Shown here: positions 1 through 7,964 of the stretch, piece after piece
Position numbering within the stretch: the first letter of the stretch is position 1
How the letters are laid out: each line of letters opens with the position of its first letter
NCBI RefSeq assembly: GCF_030815415.1
Contig: NZ_JAUSWW010000001.1
Coordinates: forward strand, 496,001-560,000
Source of the DNA: Streptomyces canus
Lineage (GTDB): Bacteria > Actinomycetota > Actinomycetes > Streptomycetales > Streptomycetaceae
Direction: 5' to 3'
DNA: 64,000 bases
Program-made: the position numbers and the translations under genes
The notes under the pieces: model-generated
Databases searched by the model: none
What the model saw: the letters and a program-made list of their open reading frames with translations, nothing else
What the model was told of the DNA's origin: nothing

Positions 1-1131
1 ACCTCGTGGATCATCACGATCACCCTGTCCACGGCGGACGCCTCGGTTCACGTGGTCGAAAACCCCTTCTTTCCCACGGCCCTGCATGGCCATGAGGTCG
101 CGTTGACCGTGGCGCTGCTGCTGATTCTGGGCGGGGTCTTCCTGCTCGGATTCAGCGAAGCGGTCAAGGTGGCCATCCCCCTGGTGACCGTCTTCCTCGC
201 CCTCAACGCCGTCGTCATCGGCGTCGGCGTGGCGCACGTGCTCACCAACCCCGAGGCCTGGTCGGCGTGGACCGATGCCCTCACCGACCTGGGCGGCTTC
301 GGGGATCTGATCGGCCCGGCGCTGCTGGCCTTCCCGCTGCTGGTGCTGGGTCTGTCCGGCTTCGAAACCGGGGTGAGCATGATGCCGCTGGTGGCAGCCG
401 ACGGCGCCGACGACGAAGAGCGGTTGAAGGCCCGCATCCACAACACCCGCAAGCTGCTCACCGTCGCGGGGCTCATCATGAGCGTCTACCTGCTCTCCGC
501 CAGCTTCGTCACCACGGTCCTCATCCCCAAGGACGAGTTCGAGCCCGGCGGCGCCGCCAACGGCCGGGCGCTGGCCTGGCTGGCCCACGAGCATGTCGGC
601 GAGGCGTTCGGCACCGTCTACGACATCAGCACCATCCTCATCCTGTGGTTCGCCGGTGCCTCCGCCATGGCCGGGCTGATCAACATCGTGCCCCGCTACC
701 TGCCCGACTACGGCATGGCACCCGAATGGGGCCGCGCTGTCCGCCCGGTCGTCCTCGTCTACACCGCCCTGTGCATCGCCATCACGATCGCCTTCGACGC
801 CAATGTCGACAAGCAGGCCGGCGCCTACGCCACCGGCATCCTGGCGATGATGGTCTCCGGCGCCTTCGCCGTCACCATGTCCGTCGCACGCGACCGCCGC
901 CGGACAGCGACCGTCGGTTTCGCCCTGCTCACAGCAGTCCTGCTCTACGCGCTGGTGGCCAACATCGTCGACAAGCCCGACGGCATCGCCATCTCCGGCT
1001 TCTTCATCCTCGGCATCATCCTCGTGTCGCTGGTCTCCCGCGTCTCGCGCACCACCGAACTGCGCGCGGACCGCATCGTCTTCGACGAGACCGCACGCCG
1101 GTTCATCGCCGACACCGTTCCTGTGGACTGA
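1..1131 (+). pseudogene. APC-family amino acid permease, membrane part, split gene (5' end outside window)
   Basis: The reading frame is open from the first base and runs to TGA at 1129-1131. It encodes successive hydrophobic helices typical of the later transmembrane segments of an amino acid-polyamine-organocation permease, which imports amino acids with protons. The start lies before the window. The frame ends soon after the last helix, at residues TTELRADRIVFDETARRF, where relatives continue into a soluble C-terminal domain. That domain is present but displaced, at 1473-1922 in another frame. The gene therefore appears interrupted by a 356-bp insert. The transmembrane part may still be made as a truncated protein. 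The family call is from the helix pattern and C-terminal motif, and the interruption is inferred. Confidence 0.75.
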
Positions 1132-1472
1132 GCGGGAGTGAGCCCGTTCAGCCGCGCGCCCCGAACGGTCTTGGGCGAGCTGGTCCCCGGCGTACTCGAC
1201 CCCGGGTGGCGACACGCATCCTGTGCGTGGTCCGGGCCCGGGAGGCCAGTTCCCTGCGCGACCTGGCCAGTTGGGCACGGCCAGAGGCGGCGGGGAGGCC
1301 CAGACCCATCCTCTGGTGGAGCAGGGGCCCCGCACGCTGACGCCGTACCCGGTGTCCCAGGTCGCACGATCACGTTAGCCCGATCAGCCCAGCACTCCGC
1401 AAGCCCGCCAGCAGACGATCACCCGATCGAGCTAACTCGACCTCGTACGCACTCCCTGGCGAGCAGTTATCA
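1117..1472. mobile_element. 356-bp non-coding insert in the permease gene, possible MITE-like element
   Basis: The permease frame stops matching after GAC ACC at 1111-1116 and resumes at ACC CTC GCC at 1473. Joining the two gives the continuous reading D-T-L-A-H-D-D. The repeated ACC on both sides could be a 3-bp target duplication. GGGAGTG lies 17 bp inside the left end (1134-1140) and its complement CACTCCC lies 16 bp inside the right end (1450-1456), a weak hint of terminal inverted repeats. No protein-like frame is seen inside. A rearrangement scar is the alternative. Confidence 0.45.
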
Positions 1473-1922
1473 ACCCTCGCCCACGACGACTCCATCAACA
1501 TCATCGCCAACCGGCGCCAGACCGGCGACGAAGCCGAGTACAGCGGCAAGGAACGCGAACAGCGCGGCACCAACCCGGTACCGGGCCTCGCCGACGTGCT
1601 CTTCCTGGAAATCGACGTCGTCGACCCCTCCGACTTCAGCGAGACCCTCACCGTCCACGGCGTCGAAGTCGACGGGTACCGCGTCCTGCGCGCCCAGGCC
1701 CCGGCCGCGCCCAACGCCATCGCCGCCATCCTCCTGGCTCTGCGGGATGCCACCGGGGTGCGTCCGCACTGCTACTTCGCCTGGGCCGAGGGAAGCCCCG
1801 TGGTGCACATGTTCCGCTACTTCCTCCTCGGCCGCGGCGACACCGCCCCGGTCACCCGCGAGATCATCCGCAGCAACGAACCCGACCCCGACCGCCGGCC
1901 CGGCATCCACGTCGGCGGCTGA
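1473..1922 (+). pseudogene. Detached C-terminal cytosolic domain of the split APC permease
   Basis: Reading from 1473 gives a soluble domain containing [37 protein letters not shown] and [12 protein letters not shown]. This type of domain follows the last helix in large actinobacterial APC permeases. It lacks a plausible start for a separate gene; the first GTG at 1596 falls inside the domain. It lies in the next frame relative to the upstream permease, as expected for a 356-bp insert plus 3-bp duplication. It is probably untranslated or a nonfunctional fragment. The stop is TGA at 1920-1922. Confidence 0.7.
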
Positions 1923-1951
1923 GCGGCGGGCTCGCCGCATGGCCTCTGATC

Positions 1952-2179
1952 GTGGCCGGCCTCGTCGAGGACGTGGCCGGCCACGATGGTCATGTCTACG
2001 CCGGCGGCGTGACGGTGGTGTGGGTGACGGGCAATTCAGGGACCGGCAAGTCCTCGGTCTGCGGGGTGTTGCGAGGACGTGGCTATGTCGCGCTCGACGC
2101 CGATGAGGACGGCTTCTGTCACTGGATCGACCGAGCCACGGGCGAGGTCGTGACGGATTCGCCGTATCCGGTTCCCTAA
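1952..2179 (+). pseudogene. N-terminal fragment of a P-loop kinase/ATPase
   Basis: The 75-residue frame contains a Walker A motif, VTGNSGTGKSS, preceded by a beta strand (VVWV), then GYVALDADEDGFCHWID. This is the opening of a small nucleoside or shikimate-kinase-like P-loop protein found in Streptomyces. Relatives continue for well over 100 more residues, while this frame stops at 2179 straight after SPYPVP, where unrelated sequence begins. GTG codons near 2009-2020 could be the original start. The fragment looks truncated by rearrangement and should lack catalytic function. Confidence 0.55.
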
Positions 2180-2345
2180 CCGGAGTTGATCAAGAGCAGC
2201 AGGCCACCCCCGGGCCACATCTCCTGTTCGGCCACAAGGCCGGTGAGACACCTGCCGACTTCGGCCAAGACAGCGGCACGGTCGGTGGGCCCGAAGAAAG
2301 ACGATGAAGTCGTCTGCTGCGGCCTCGTAGACCCGTACGCGGCTG
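2176..2345 (-). pseudogene. C-terminal fragment of an unrecognised gene
   Basis: On the minus strand a frame reads FFGPTDRAAVLAEVGRCL and ends MWPGGGLLLLINSG before the stop at 2176. Its composition is protein-like, but I do not recognise a family. Its upstream side runs into an ISAs1 transposase tail coded on the other strand near 2346, so the 5' part is missing. It abuts the truncated kinase fragment, marking another junction. It could also be a chance frame. Confidence 0.25.
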
Positions 2346-2528
2346 TGCGGGCCGGTAGAGGACGCTTCGCGGATACGTACCGGCACCACACCCCGAGCAA
2401 CGGCACCCCTGCGCAACCTCGCCATCGGACTCATACGCCAAGCAGGCTGGACCAACATCGCCGCCGCAGCCGATCACTACCGGTCACGCCCGCAGCACGC
2501 GACCGCCATGCTCCGACTCACAGCGTGA
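2346..2528 (+). pseudogene. ISAs1-family transposase, C-terminal remnant
   Basis: The frame ending at TGA 2526-2528 reads EDASRIRTG, then [18 protein letters not shown], then [12 protein letters not shown], and ends MLRLTA. This matches the tail of ISAs1-type DDE transposases, whose last segment typically reads RTGxxP...LRNLAI...TNIA. Everything upstream, including the catalytic core, is missing, and an in-frame stop lies shortly before the fragment. It is a dead remnant and marks past transposition or recombination at this locus. Confidence 0.7.
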
Positions 2529-2611
2529 GAACGCATCGCCCCTGCGGGAAACAGAGCAAACCGAACCTCGTGGCAGCCATCACGAACAGCAAAGCTGCAT
2601 AAACGCCAAGC

Positions 2612-3156
2612 TTAGAGAGAAGAGCCCTTATCGTTCCGAGAGTTCGTCGATTCCCCGCCCGACCCCCGCGGTGCGAACCGGCCAGGCTGGTCCTCGATCA
2701 GCCAGCCCCGCTCCACCAGCCGCTTCAACTTCCCCCGCGTCCCCTCGATCTTCACGGTCACCGTGGGCAGCCCGATCCGGGCACGATCTGCCTGGCCTGC
2801 ATCGGCCCGGACGCGTCCGCGATCACCTCCACGATGTCCTGGTACACGTCCGGCAGGACATCTCTCGTGAGACCTTCCCGCCAGTGCGGCACCATGATCG
2901 CCCCCACCACCCGCACTTCGGGCTCCACCTGCGTCTGTGGCGCCACCGGCTCCCGCAACGGCGCAGTCTCGGCCACGTCCTGCCCGGACAGCTCGGCGAG
3001 CACCTCGGCCACCGTCTCGCGCGTCACCCGCAGCCGCGACGCCTCCCGCTCGCCCTCAAGACGCGCGGTCAACTCGGCGATATCTGCCTCGAGTTCCTCC
3101 ACCCGCCCACGGGCCGCCACCTCCCGCGCCTCCAACTCCTCGATCAACGACACCAT
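2612..3156 (-). pseudogene. Frameshifted coiled-coil protein with C-terminal winged-helix-like segment
   Basis: The start at 3156 begins MVSLIEELEAREVAARGRVE, an acidic coiled coil of about 50 residues. A middle linker follows, then a segment (VYQDIVEVIADASGPMQARQI) that looks like the first helices of a winged helix. The frame breaks at about 2770-2785, where the protein shifts to PGSGCPR and stops at 2758. A one-base correction continues through GLPTVTVKIEGTRGKLKRL and VERGWLIEDQPGRF to a stop at 2612. Similar short proteins are common beside Streptomyces IS elements; their role is unknown to me. It is either a recent pseudogene or a sequencing error. Confidence 0.6.
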
Positions 3157-3320
3157 CGACCCCCTACTCCACCCGCCACAGTAGAAAGACGCCTACCCCA
3201 CCCACACCGTCAACCAGCGTTCTCCCAGCTCAGAGCTACCCTGGGAGAGAGCCACACCCAACGCGGTTCGGCGCCACCCCGGTGAGCCGCAGCCCCGCAG
3301 GCGGCCGGTAGTGTTGGCCG

Positions 3321-3776
3321 GTGATCACCAACCCGAAACTCCAGCTGACCATCGACTGTGCCGAGCCGGAGCGACTCGCGGCGTTCTGGTCCGCAGCACT
3401 GGGCTACGAAGTCGAGCCGCCACCAGCGCCCTTCGCCAGCTGGCGCGCGTACTGGTTGGACCAGGGCTTGCCAGAGGAGGAGCTAGGCACGGGTGACTGC
3501 AGTGACTCCGTCGTCGATCCACAGGGCGTCGGACCGCGGATTTGGTTCCAGCAGGTGCCCGAGCCGAAGGCCACCAAGAACCGGCTCCACCTCGACCTCG
3601 GCGTGAGCGGTGGGCGCGGCGTCCCGTTCGCAACCCGTAAGGAGCGTGTCCTTGCCAAGGTGGCGCAACTGGAGAGCGCTGGTGCGTCCCGGCTACGCGT
3701 CGAGGAATCGGAGCAATCGGGCTCCTGCTTCGTCGTCATGCAGGATCCGGAGGGCAACGAGTTCTGCGTTCACTGA
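3321..3776 (+). CDS. VOC-family (glyoxalase/bleomycin resistance-like) protein
   Basis: The 151-residue protein begins with GTG at 3321 and carries the vicinal oxygen chelate fold signature. The first half has LTIDCAEPERLAAFWSAALG, with RLHLDLGV in the middle, and the second half ends FVVMQDPEGNEFCVH. This is the actinobacterial Glyoxalase_6-like type, in which two beta-alpha-beta-beta-beta units form a metal or small-molecule pocket. The substrate cannot be assigned. No operon partner is present: it sits alone between a broken gene and IS3 debris. It appears intact and of normal length. An enzyme or a drug-binding protein are both possible. Confidence 0.8.
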   Translation: MITNPKLQLTIDCAEPERLAAFWSAALGYEVEPPPAPFASWRAYWLDQGLPEEELGTGDCSDSVVDPQGVGPRIWFQQVPEPKATKNRLHLDLGVSGGRGVPFATRKERVLAKVAQLESAGASRLRVEESEQSGSCFVVMQDPEGNEFCVH

Positions 3777-3857
3777 GCTCAGCGCCGGCGGTCCCCTTCG
3801 CGGCGCGTTTCAGCACCGACCCTGCTCAGCCCTTCCCCCCCCAGAAGAGCTACACCC

Positions 3858-4050
3858 GTCGGCGATGGACCAGCCGACGACTTTGTCGCGAAGCAGTCCA
3901 GCACAGTCGCGAGATAGAGGAACTTGCCGCCTGCGAGCGGGAGATACGTGATGTCGCCCATGTACTTCCGTCCCGGCCCGGAGGCCGTGAAGTCCCGCTG
4001 GAACAGGTCCGGGACCCGTGAGGTGGCCGGGTCCGGGCGGTGGTGCGGAC
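3858..4050 (-). pseudogene. IS3-family transposase OrfB (rve integrase) remnant
   Basis: On the minus strand a frame gives PDPATSRVPDLFQRDF, then KYMGDITYLPL and YLATVLDCFATK, and after a frameshift VVGWSIADG. This is the first DDE-containing part of the integrase core of IS3 OrfB, including the catalytic Asp of GDITYL. The homology stops at GWSIAD near 3860, where the string GAAGAGCTACACCCG begins on the plus strand. The remainder of the core is missing, so it is a dead fragment. Confidence 0.7.
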
Positions 4051-4122
4051 ACGTCTGGGGGAGGCCCCACGGGTCCTCCCCTCTCAGCGTGAAGACCGTG
4101 ACTGCCGGGGAAGTGGGAAGTC

Positions 4123-4275
4123 ATGGCGGAGAAGCGACGGACGTTTGATCCGGAGTTCCGTGAGGGTGCGGTAAGGATCGTGGCGGAGACCTGGAAGCCG
4201 AATCGCCGAGGTCACCAAGGACCTGGGCATCAGCGAGAGCACGCTGACCAGCCGTCTGGCGCGGGTGGCGGATCT
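4123..4275 (+). pseudogene. IS3-family transposase OrfA remnant
   Basis: The frame opens MAEKRRTFDPEFREGAVRIV, the start of the helix-turn-helix OrfA of IS3 elements. An extra A near 4202 throws it out of frame. The shifted frame continues AEVTKDLGISESTLTSRLAR as expected. Homology fades near 4275. The OrfB remnant lies just upstream but on the opposite strand, so the two halves are no longer arranged as in an intact IS3 element. They derive either from two elements or from an inversion. Confidence 0.65.
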
Positions 4276-4366
4276 GGGGAGAGTGGAGTGCGACGTCGTT
4301 GTGCGGCTCCTGGTGAGGGGAAGGACTGGGCTCCGTACGGCCCCGGGGCTGTGCGGAGCCGGCCGG

Positions 4367-6103
4367 TCAGCTGCCGTCTCGGCGTGCGTATGCCTGGGCG
4401 AGGAGGAGGTAGCTGCTGGCGGTCCAGGTGTAGGCGCGGTCGCGCAGGCCTGTGCCGGTGAGGGCGTCGAAGTTCTCGGCGAAGCCGTGGGTCTCGCACA
4501 GGGCGCGGAAGCGGGCGCTGATGTCGTCGGCCAGTCGGTCGTGGCCGGCGCGGCGCAGGCCGTCCTCGACGAGGACGGTGGCGGGGGCCCAGATCGGGCC
4601 GCGCCAGTAGCCGTCGGCCAGGTAGTGCGGTGAGGTGGGCTGTTCGGTGGCCAGGCCGTACGGCGTGAGGTGGGCCTTGATGCGGTCGGCGAGCGTACTG
4701 GCGATGTCGGCGGGCAGGTGCTCGCCCAGTGCGATGGGCATCAGGTCGAGGAGGCTGGCGCTGCTCCAGGTCTCCGCGGAGCCGGCCGAGCGGGCGACGA
4801 ACCTGTCTTCGGTCCAGAGCTGGTCGAGTAGCGCGGTCTGCATCTCCTCGGCCGCGGCGTGCCACCGGCTCGCTTCGTCCGGCCTGTTCAACTCCTTCGC
4901 CACTTCGGCGAGTTCGTGCATCTGGAGGGTGAGGAAGGCGGCCAGGTCGGCGGTGACGACCACGCGTGCGGGGTCGAAGGTGGTGGCGTTGTCCCAGCCG
5001 CTGTCGTTGCCGTGCTGGTAGTGGGGCAGGTCGGCGCCGGGGGCGCGGCGGGCGGTGAGCCAGAAGCCGGTCCAGCGTTCCAACCGCTCGTACGCCTCGG
5101 TCAGTTCGGCCCGGTCGAGTGGTATGGGCAGCATGCGGCGCAGGTGGCCGAAGGCCCAGCCGTGGATGGGCGGCTTGACGAAGTTGTAGAGGACCTCGGA
5201 GTGGGTGACCGAGTCCGGCAGGGCGCCGCTCTCGTCCTGGTGGTCGAAGGGCAGGTGGAACTGGTCGCGGGCCAGTTCGGGGCAACCGGAAGCGAGGGCA
5301 AGGGCGTTGAAGCAGTGGTCCCAGCTCCAGACCTTGTCCATCCAGTGCTTGGACATCAGCACGCCGGGCCGGGTGACCAGGCCCTTTGCCGCCACGGTCG
5401 CCGACCATACGACGTAGGCGGCGAGTTCGGCGGCCGGGGTGGCGGCCGAACGCCAGGGCGCCACCGCGTCGGCGAAGGCGGCGAAGGCGGCCTGCGCGGC
5501 CGCCACGACCTCGTCGAAGGATGCCGAGGGATCGTAGCGCGGGCGGGCGGTGTCGAGTTCCTCGATCGCGATCTCCCAGACGCCGTCCGCCTGCGCGGTC
5601 ATGACGACCCCGCGCTCGGCACCGCCCAGGGCCTGGGTTCCGGCCGTGCGGGCGATCGTGCCGGACAGCACGGTGACGCGGTAACGTCGTCCGGTCTCGT
5701 AGGAGGTGAACACGTGCGCGTTCGCCGCCGGGTCGTGGAAGAAGTACGTCCCGCTGAACGGGGTCAGGACGTGCGCGGCGGCGAAGACGCCGAGGTCCAG
5801 GCCGCTCCCCCGCAGCCGTACGGTGTCCGGCGTCTCGTAGGCGAGGTCGACGCGTCCGCTCTGGGCTGTCCAGCTCAGGAGGCCCGGTGTCGCCTCGACG
5901 CGGGTCTCCGCGCGGGCGGCCGAAGTCGTGTGCAGGGGGGCCAGTCGCAGGACGGCGTGCATGCCGTTCTGGTGCGAGACGAGGTGGAGGTCCTCGGCGT
6001 AGGTCTTCTCCGCGATCACGGGCGAGATGTCGAACCAGGATCCGTAGGTGCTGAACGGGATGTCGTGGACGGAGAAGGCCGGGCCGGCAGGGGCGGCGGT
6101 CAT
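4367..6103 (-). CDS. GH63/MGH1-like glycoside hydrolase (glucosidase type)
   Basis: The 578-residue protein has no signal peptide and should act in the cytoplasm. The C-terminal two thirds show the (alpha/alpha)6 barrel signatures of GH63-related glucosidases: WSWDHCFNALALA near residue 258, a KPPIHGW segment near 310, GNDSGWDNATTFDP near 365 and a GYWRGPIWAP segment near 493. The N-terminal 220 residues form the beta-sandwich domain. GNDSGWDN and the late AENFDALTG segment probably hold the catalytic acids. It is the last gene of the operon SBP, permease, permease, hydrolase, read from 9212 downwards, 36 bp after the second permease. It probably trims an imported oligosaccharide; the linkage is not deducible. 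Confidence 0.85.
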   Translation of the reverse strand: MTAAPAGPAFSVHDIPFSTYGSWFDISPVIAEKTYAEDLHLVSHQNGMHAVLRLAPLHTTSAARAETRVEATPGLLSWTAQSGRVDLAYETPDTVRLRGSGLDLGVFAAAHVLTPFSGTYFFHDPAANAHVFTSYETGRRYRVTVLSGTIARTAGTQALGGAERGVVMTAQADGVWEIAIEELDTARPRYDPSASFDEVVAAAQAAFAAFADAVAPWRSAATPAAELAAYVVWSATVAAKGLVTRPGVLMSKHWMDKVWSWDHCFNALALASGCPELARDQFHLPFDHQDESGALPDSVTHSEVLYNFVKPPIHGWAFGHLRRMLPIPLDRAELTEAYERLERWTGFWLTARRAPGADLPHYQHGNDSGWDNATTFDPARVVVTADLAAFLTLQMHELAEVAKELNRPDEASRWHAAAEEMQTALLDQLWTEDRFVARSAGSAETWSSASLLDLMPIALGEHLPADIASTLADRIKAHLTPYGLATEQPTSPHYLADGYWRGPIWAPATVLVEDGLRRAGHDRLADDISARFRALCETHGFAENFDALTGTGLRDRAYTWTASSYLLLAQAYARRDGS

Positions 6104-6139
6104 GGGGCGTGACTCGTTTCTCGAGCAGGGGGTGGGGGC

Positions 6140-6964
6140 TCAGTCCTTCACGGCACCGGCGGTCACGCCGGCGGCGACGTAGCGCTGGGCGAGGACGAGG
6201 ATGACCGCGGCCGGCAGGGAGGCCATCACCGCGGTGGCCATGATGGCGTTCCACTCCTGGTTGTTGTTGCCGATGTAGTGGTAGATGCCGAGCGTGATCG
6301 GTTCGTGGGCGCCGCCGTTGACCAGGGTGCTGGCGAAGATGAAGTCGGACCAGGACCACAGGAAGGCGAACAGGGACACCGTGACGACGGCGTTGCGGCT
6401 GATCGGCAGGACGATGGACCAGAAGGTGCGCAGGGCCTGGGCCCCGTCCACCTGCGCGGCTTGGAGCAGCTCGCCCGGAATGCCGGACATGAAGGCGGTG
6501 AAGATCAGGACCGCGAAGGGGACGGCCAGGGTGGAGTCGGCGACGATCAGGCCGGGGACGGACTGGAGGAGGCCGAGCTGGAGGTAGATGGCGTAGAAGC
6601 CCATCGCCATGATGATGCCGGGGATCATCTGGGCGGCCAGCAGGACGAAGCTCAGGATGCCGCCGCCCCGTGGGCGGAGCTTGGCCAGGGCGTAGCCGGC
6701 GGGGGCGGACAGGGCCACGGTCAGGACGACGGTGCCCAGGCCGATGACGAGACTGGTGCCGAGGTAGGGCAGTTGCTCGTCGAGGACGGTGCGGTAGCCG
6801 GCGAGGGTGCCGTGGGTGGGGAACAGGTCCGGCGGGCTCTTGCGCATGTCCTGGTCACGGGTGAAGGACACGTTGATCATCCAGTAGACCGGGAAGAGCA
6901 TGATCGCGGTCAGCAGGACGCCGATCGTGGTCTTCCCCCACGTACGGCTGCGGGTTCGGCTCAT
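6140..6964 (-). CDS. Carbohydrate ABC transporter permease (MalG-like)
   Basis: The 274-residue inner-membrane subunit has about six transmembrane helices. The N-terminus MSRTRSRTWGKTTIG is followed by the first helix and a periplasmic-side segment with a PPDLFP motif. The cytoplasmic EAA-type loop reads AAQVDGAQALRTFW...LP near residue 190 and docks on the ATPase. The start at 6964 is chosen because ATG overlaps the stop of the preceding permease (ATGA, 6961-6964), typical of coupled ABC permeases. No ATPase gene is present; in Streptomyces a shared MsiK-type ATPase usually energises such carbohydrate systems. Confidence 0.9.
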   Translation of the reverse strand: MSRTRSRTWGKTTIGVLLTAIMLFPVYWMINVSFTRDQDMRKSPPDLFPTHGTLAGYRTVLDEQLPYLGTSLVIGLGTVVLTVALSAPAGYALAKLRPRGGGILSFVLLAAQMIPGIIMAMGFYAIYLQLGLLQSVPGLIVADSTLAVPFAVLIFTAFMSGIPGELLQAAQVDGAQALRTFWSIVLPISRNAVVTVSLFAFLWSWSDFIFASTLVNGGAHEPITLGIYHYIGNNNQEWNAIMATAVMASLPAAVILVLAQRYVAAGVTAGAVKD

Positions 6965-7944
6965 GACAGCGCCTGCTTTCTCTGCGCCCGGACATAGACC
7001 AGGCCGAAGACCAGGGCGGCGACCACGAGCAGGTTGCCTACTGCCGCTCCGGGGCCGAAGGCGGGCAGAAGGTTGCCGAAGCCGAGCTGGTAGGACCAGG
7101 TGGCGAAGGTGGTGGAGGAGTCGGCCGGGCCGCCTTTGGTCATGATCCAGATGATGTCGAAGACCTTGAGGGTGTAGATCAGCCCCAGCAGCAGGGTGAT
7201 CGCGGACACCGGGCGCAACAACGGGAAGGTGATCCGCCAGAACCGCTGCCAGGCGTTCGCCCCGTCGATGGCCGCCGCCTCGTACAGCGAGGTCGGGATG
7301 GACTGGAGGCCGCTGTAGAGCACGACCAGGTTGAAGGGGACGCCGATCCAGATGTTCGCGATGATCACCGAGGTCAGTGACCAGGACGGGGAGGTCAGCC
7401 AGTTCACCGGGTCGAACCCGAGGCCGCTCAACAGGGCGTTGACGATGCCGGAGTCGCTGTTGAGCATCCACGACCAGGTCGAGGCCGAGACGATCAGCGG
7501 CAGCAGCCACGGGACCAGGAACAGGGCGCGGAGTGTGGCCGAGAGCCGGAAGTTCTGGTGGAAGAAGACCGCGAGGGCGAGCCCGATGGCGTACTGGAAG
7601 ATCAGGCATACGGCGGTGAACACCACGGTGTGCAGCAGGGCCGGTGCGAAGGTCGGGTCGTCGAGGATCTTGCGGTAGTTGTCCAGGCCCGTGAACGGCG
7701 CGTCGCCCTGGACGAAGGAGCGGACGGTGTAGTTGCGCAGGCTCAGGTCGAGGTTGCGGTAGAGCGGATAGGCGTAGAAGAGGGCGAGGTAGAGGGTCAC
7801 CGGGGCGAGGAAGCCCCAGGCGGCCCACTGGGTGGAGGCGGGACGGCGGCGCGTGCCGCTGCCGTCCGGTGGCGGGGCGGCGGCCGCCCCACCCTTTCGG
7901 ACGCCCTCGGTCCGGTGGTCCGGGAGCTGTGTCGTGTGATTCAT
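6961..7944 (-). CDS. Carbohydrate ABC transporter permease (MalF-like)
   Basis: The 327-residue membrane subunit has a hydrophilic Pro/Gly-rich N-terminus of about 40 residues, then six predicted helices. The EAA loop is YEAAAIDGANAWQRFW...FPLL near residue 220. It partners the MalG-like permease with which it overlaps by 4 bp, and the substrate-binding lipoprotein encoded 20 bp upstream. The start at 7944 (MNHTTQLPDHRTEG) gives the normal length; a longer in-frame extension would overlap the lipoprotein gene. The set forms a CUT1-type importer for an oligosaccharide. Confidence 0.9.
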   Translation of the reverse strand: MNHTTQLPDHRTEGVRKGGAAAAPPPDGSGTRRRPASTQWAAWGFLAPVTLYLALFYAYPLYRNLDLSLRNYTVRSFVQGDAPFTGLDNYRKILDDPTFAPALLHTVVFTAVCLIFQYAIGLALAVFFHQNFRLSATLRALFLVPWLLPLIVSASTWSWMLNSDSGIVNALLSGLGFDPVNWLTSPSWSLTSVIIANIWIGVPFNLVVLYSGLQSIPTSLYEAAAIDGANAWQRFWRITFPLLRPVSAITLLLGLIYTLKVFDIIWIMTKGGPADSSTTFATWSYQLGFGNLLPAFGPGAAVGNLLVVAALVFGLVYVRAQRKQALS

Positions 7945-7964
7945 CAACGGCCCTTGTGGTCGGG

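Noticed and set aside
1132..2106. Plus-strand frame of 322 codons spanning the insert and permease tail
   Set aside because: It changes frame relative to the recognisable permease tail and has repetitive Pro/Ser/Thr/Arg composition.
4230..6359. Open frame of 709 codons on the minus strand in another frame
   Set aside because: Arginine/proline-rich out-of-frame shadow of the GH63-like hydrolase gene.
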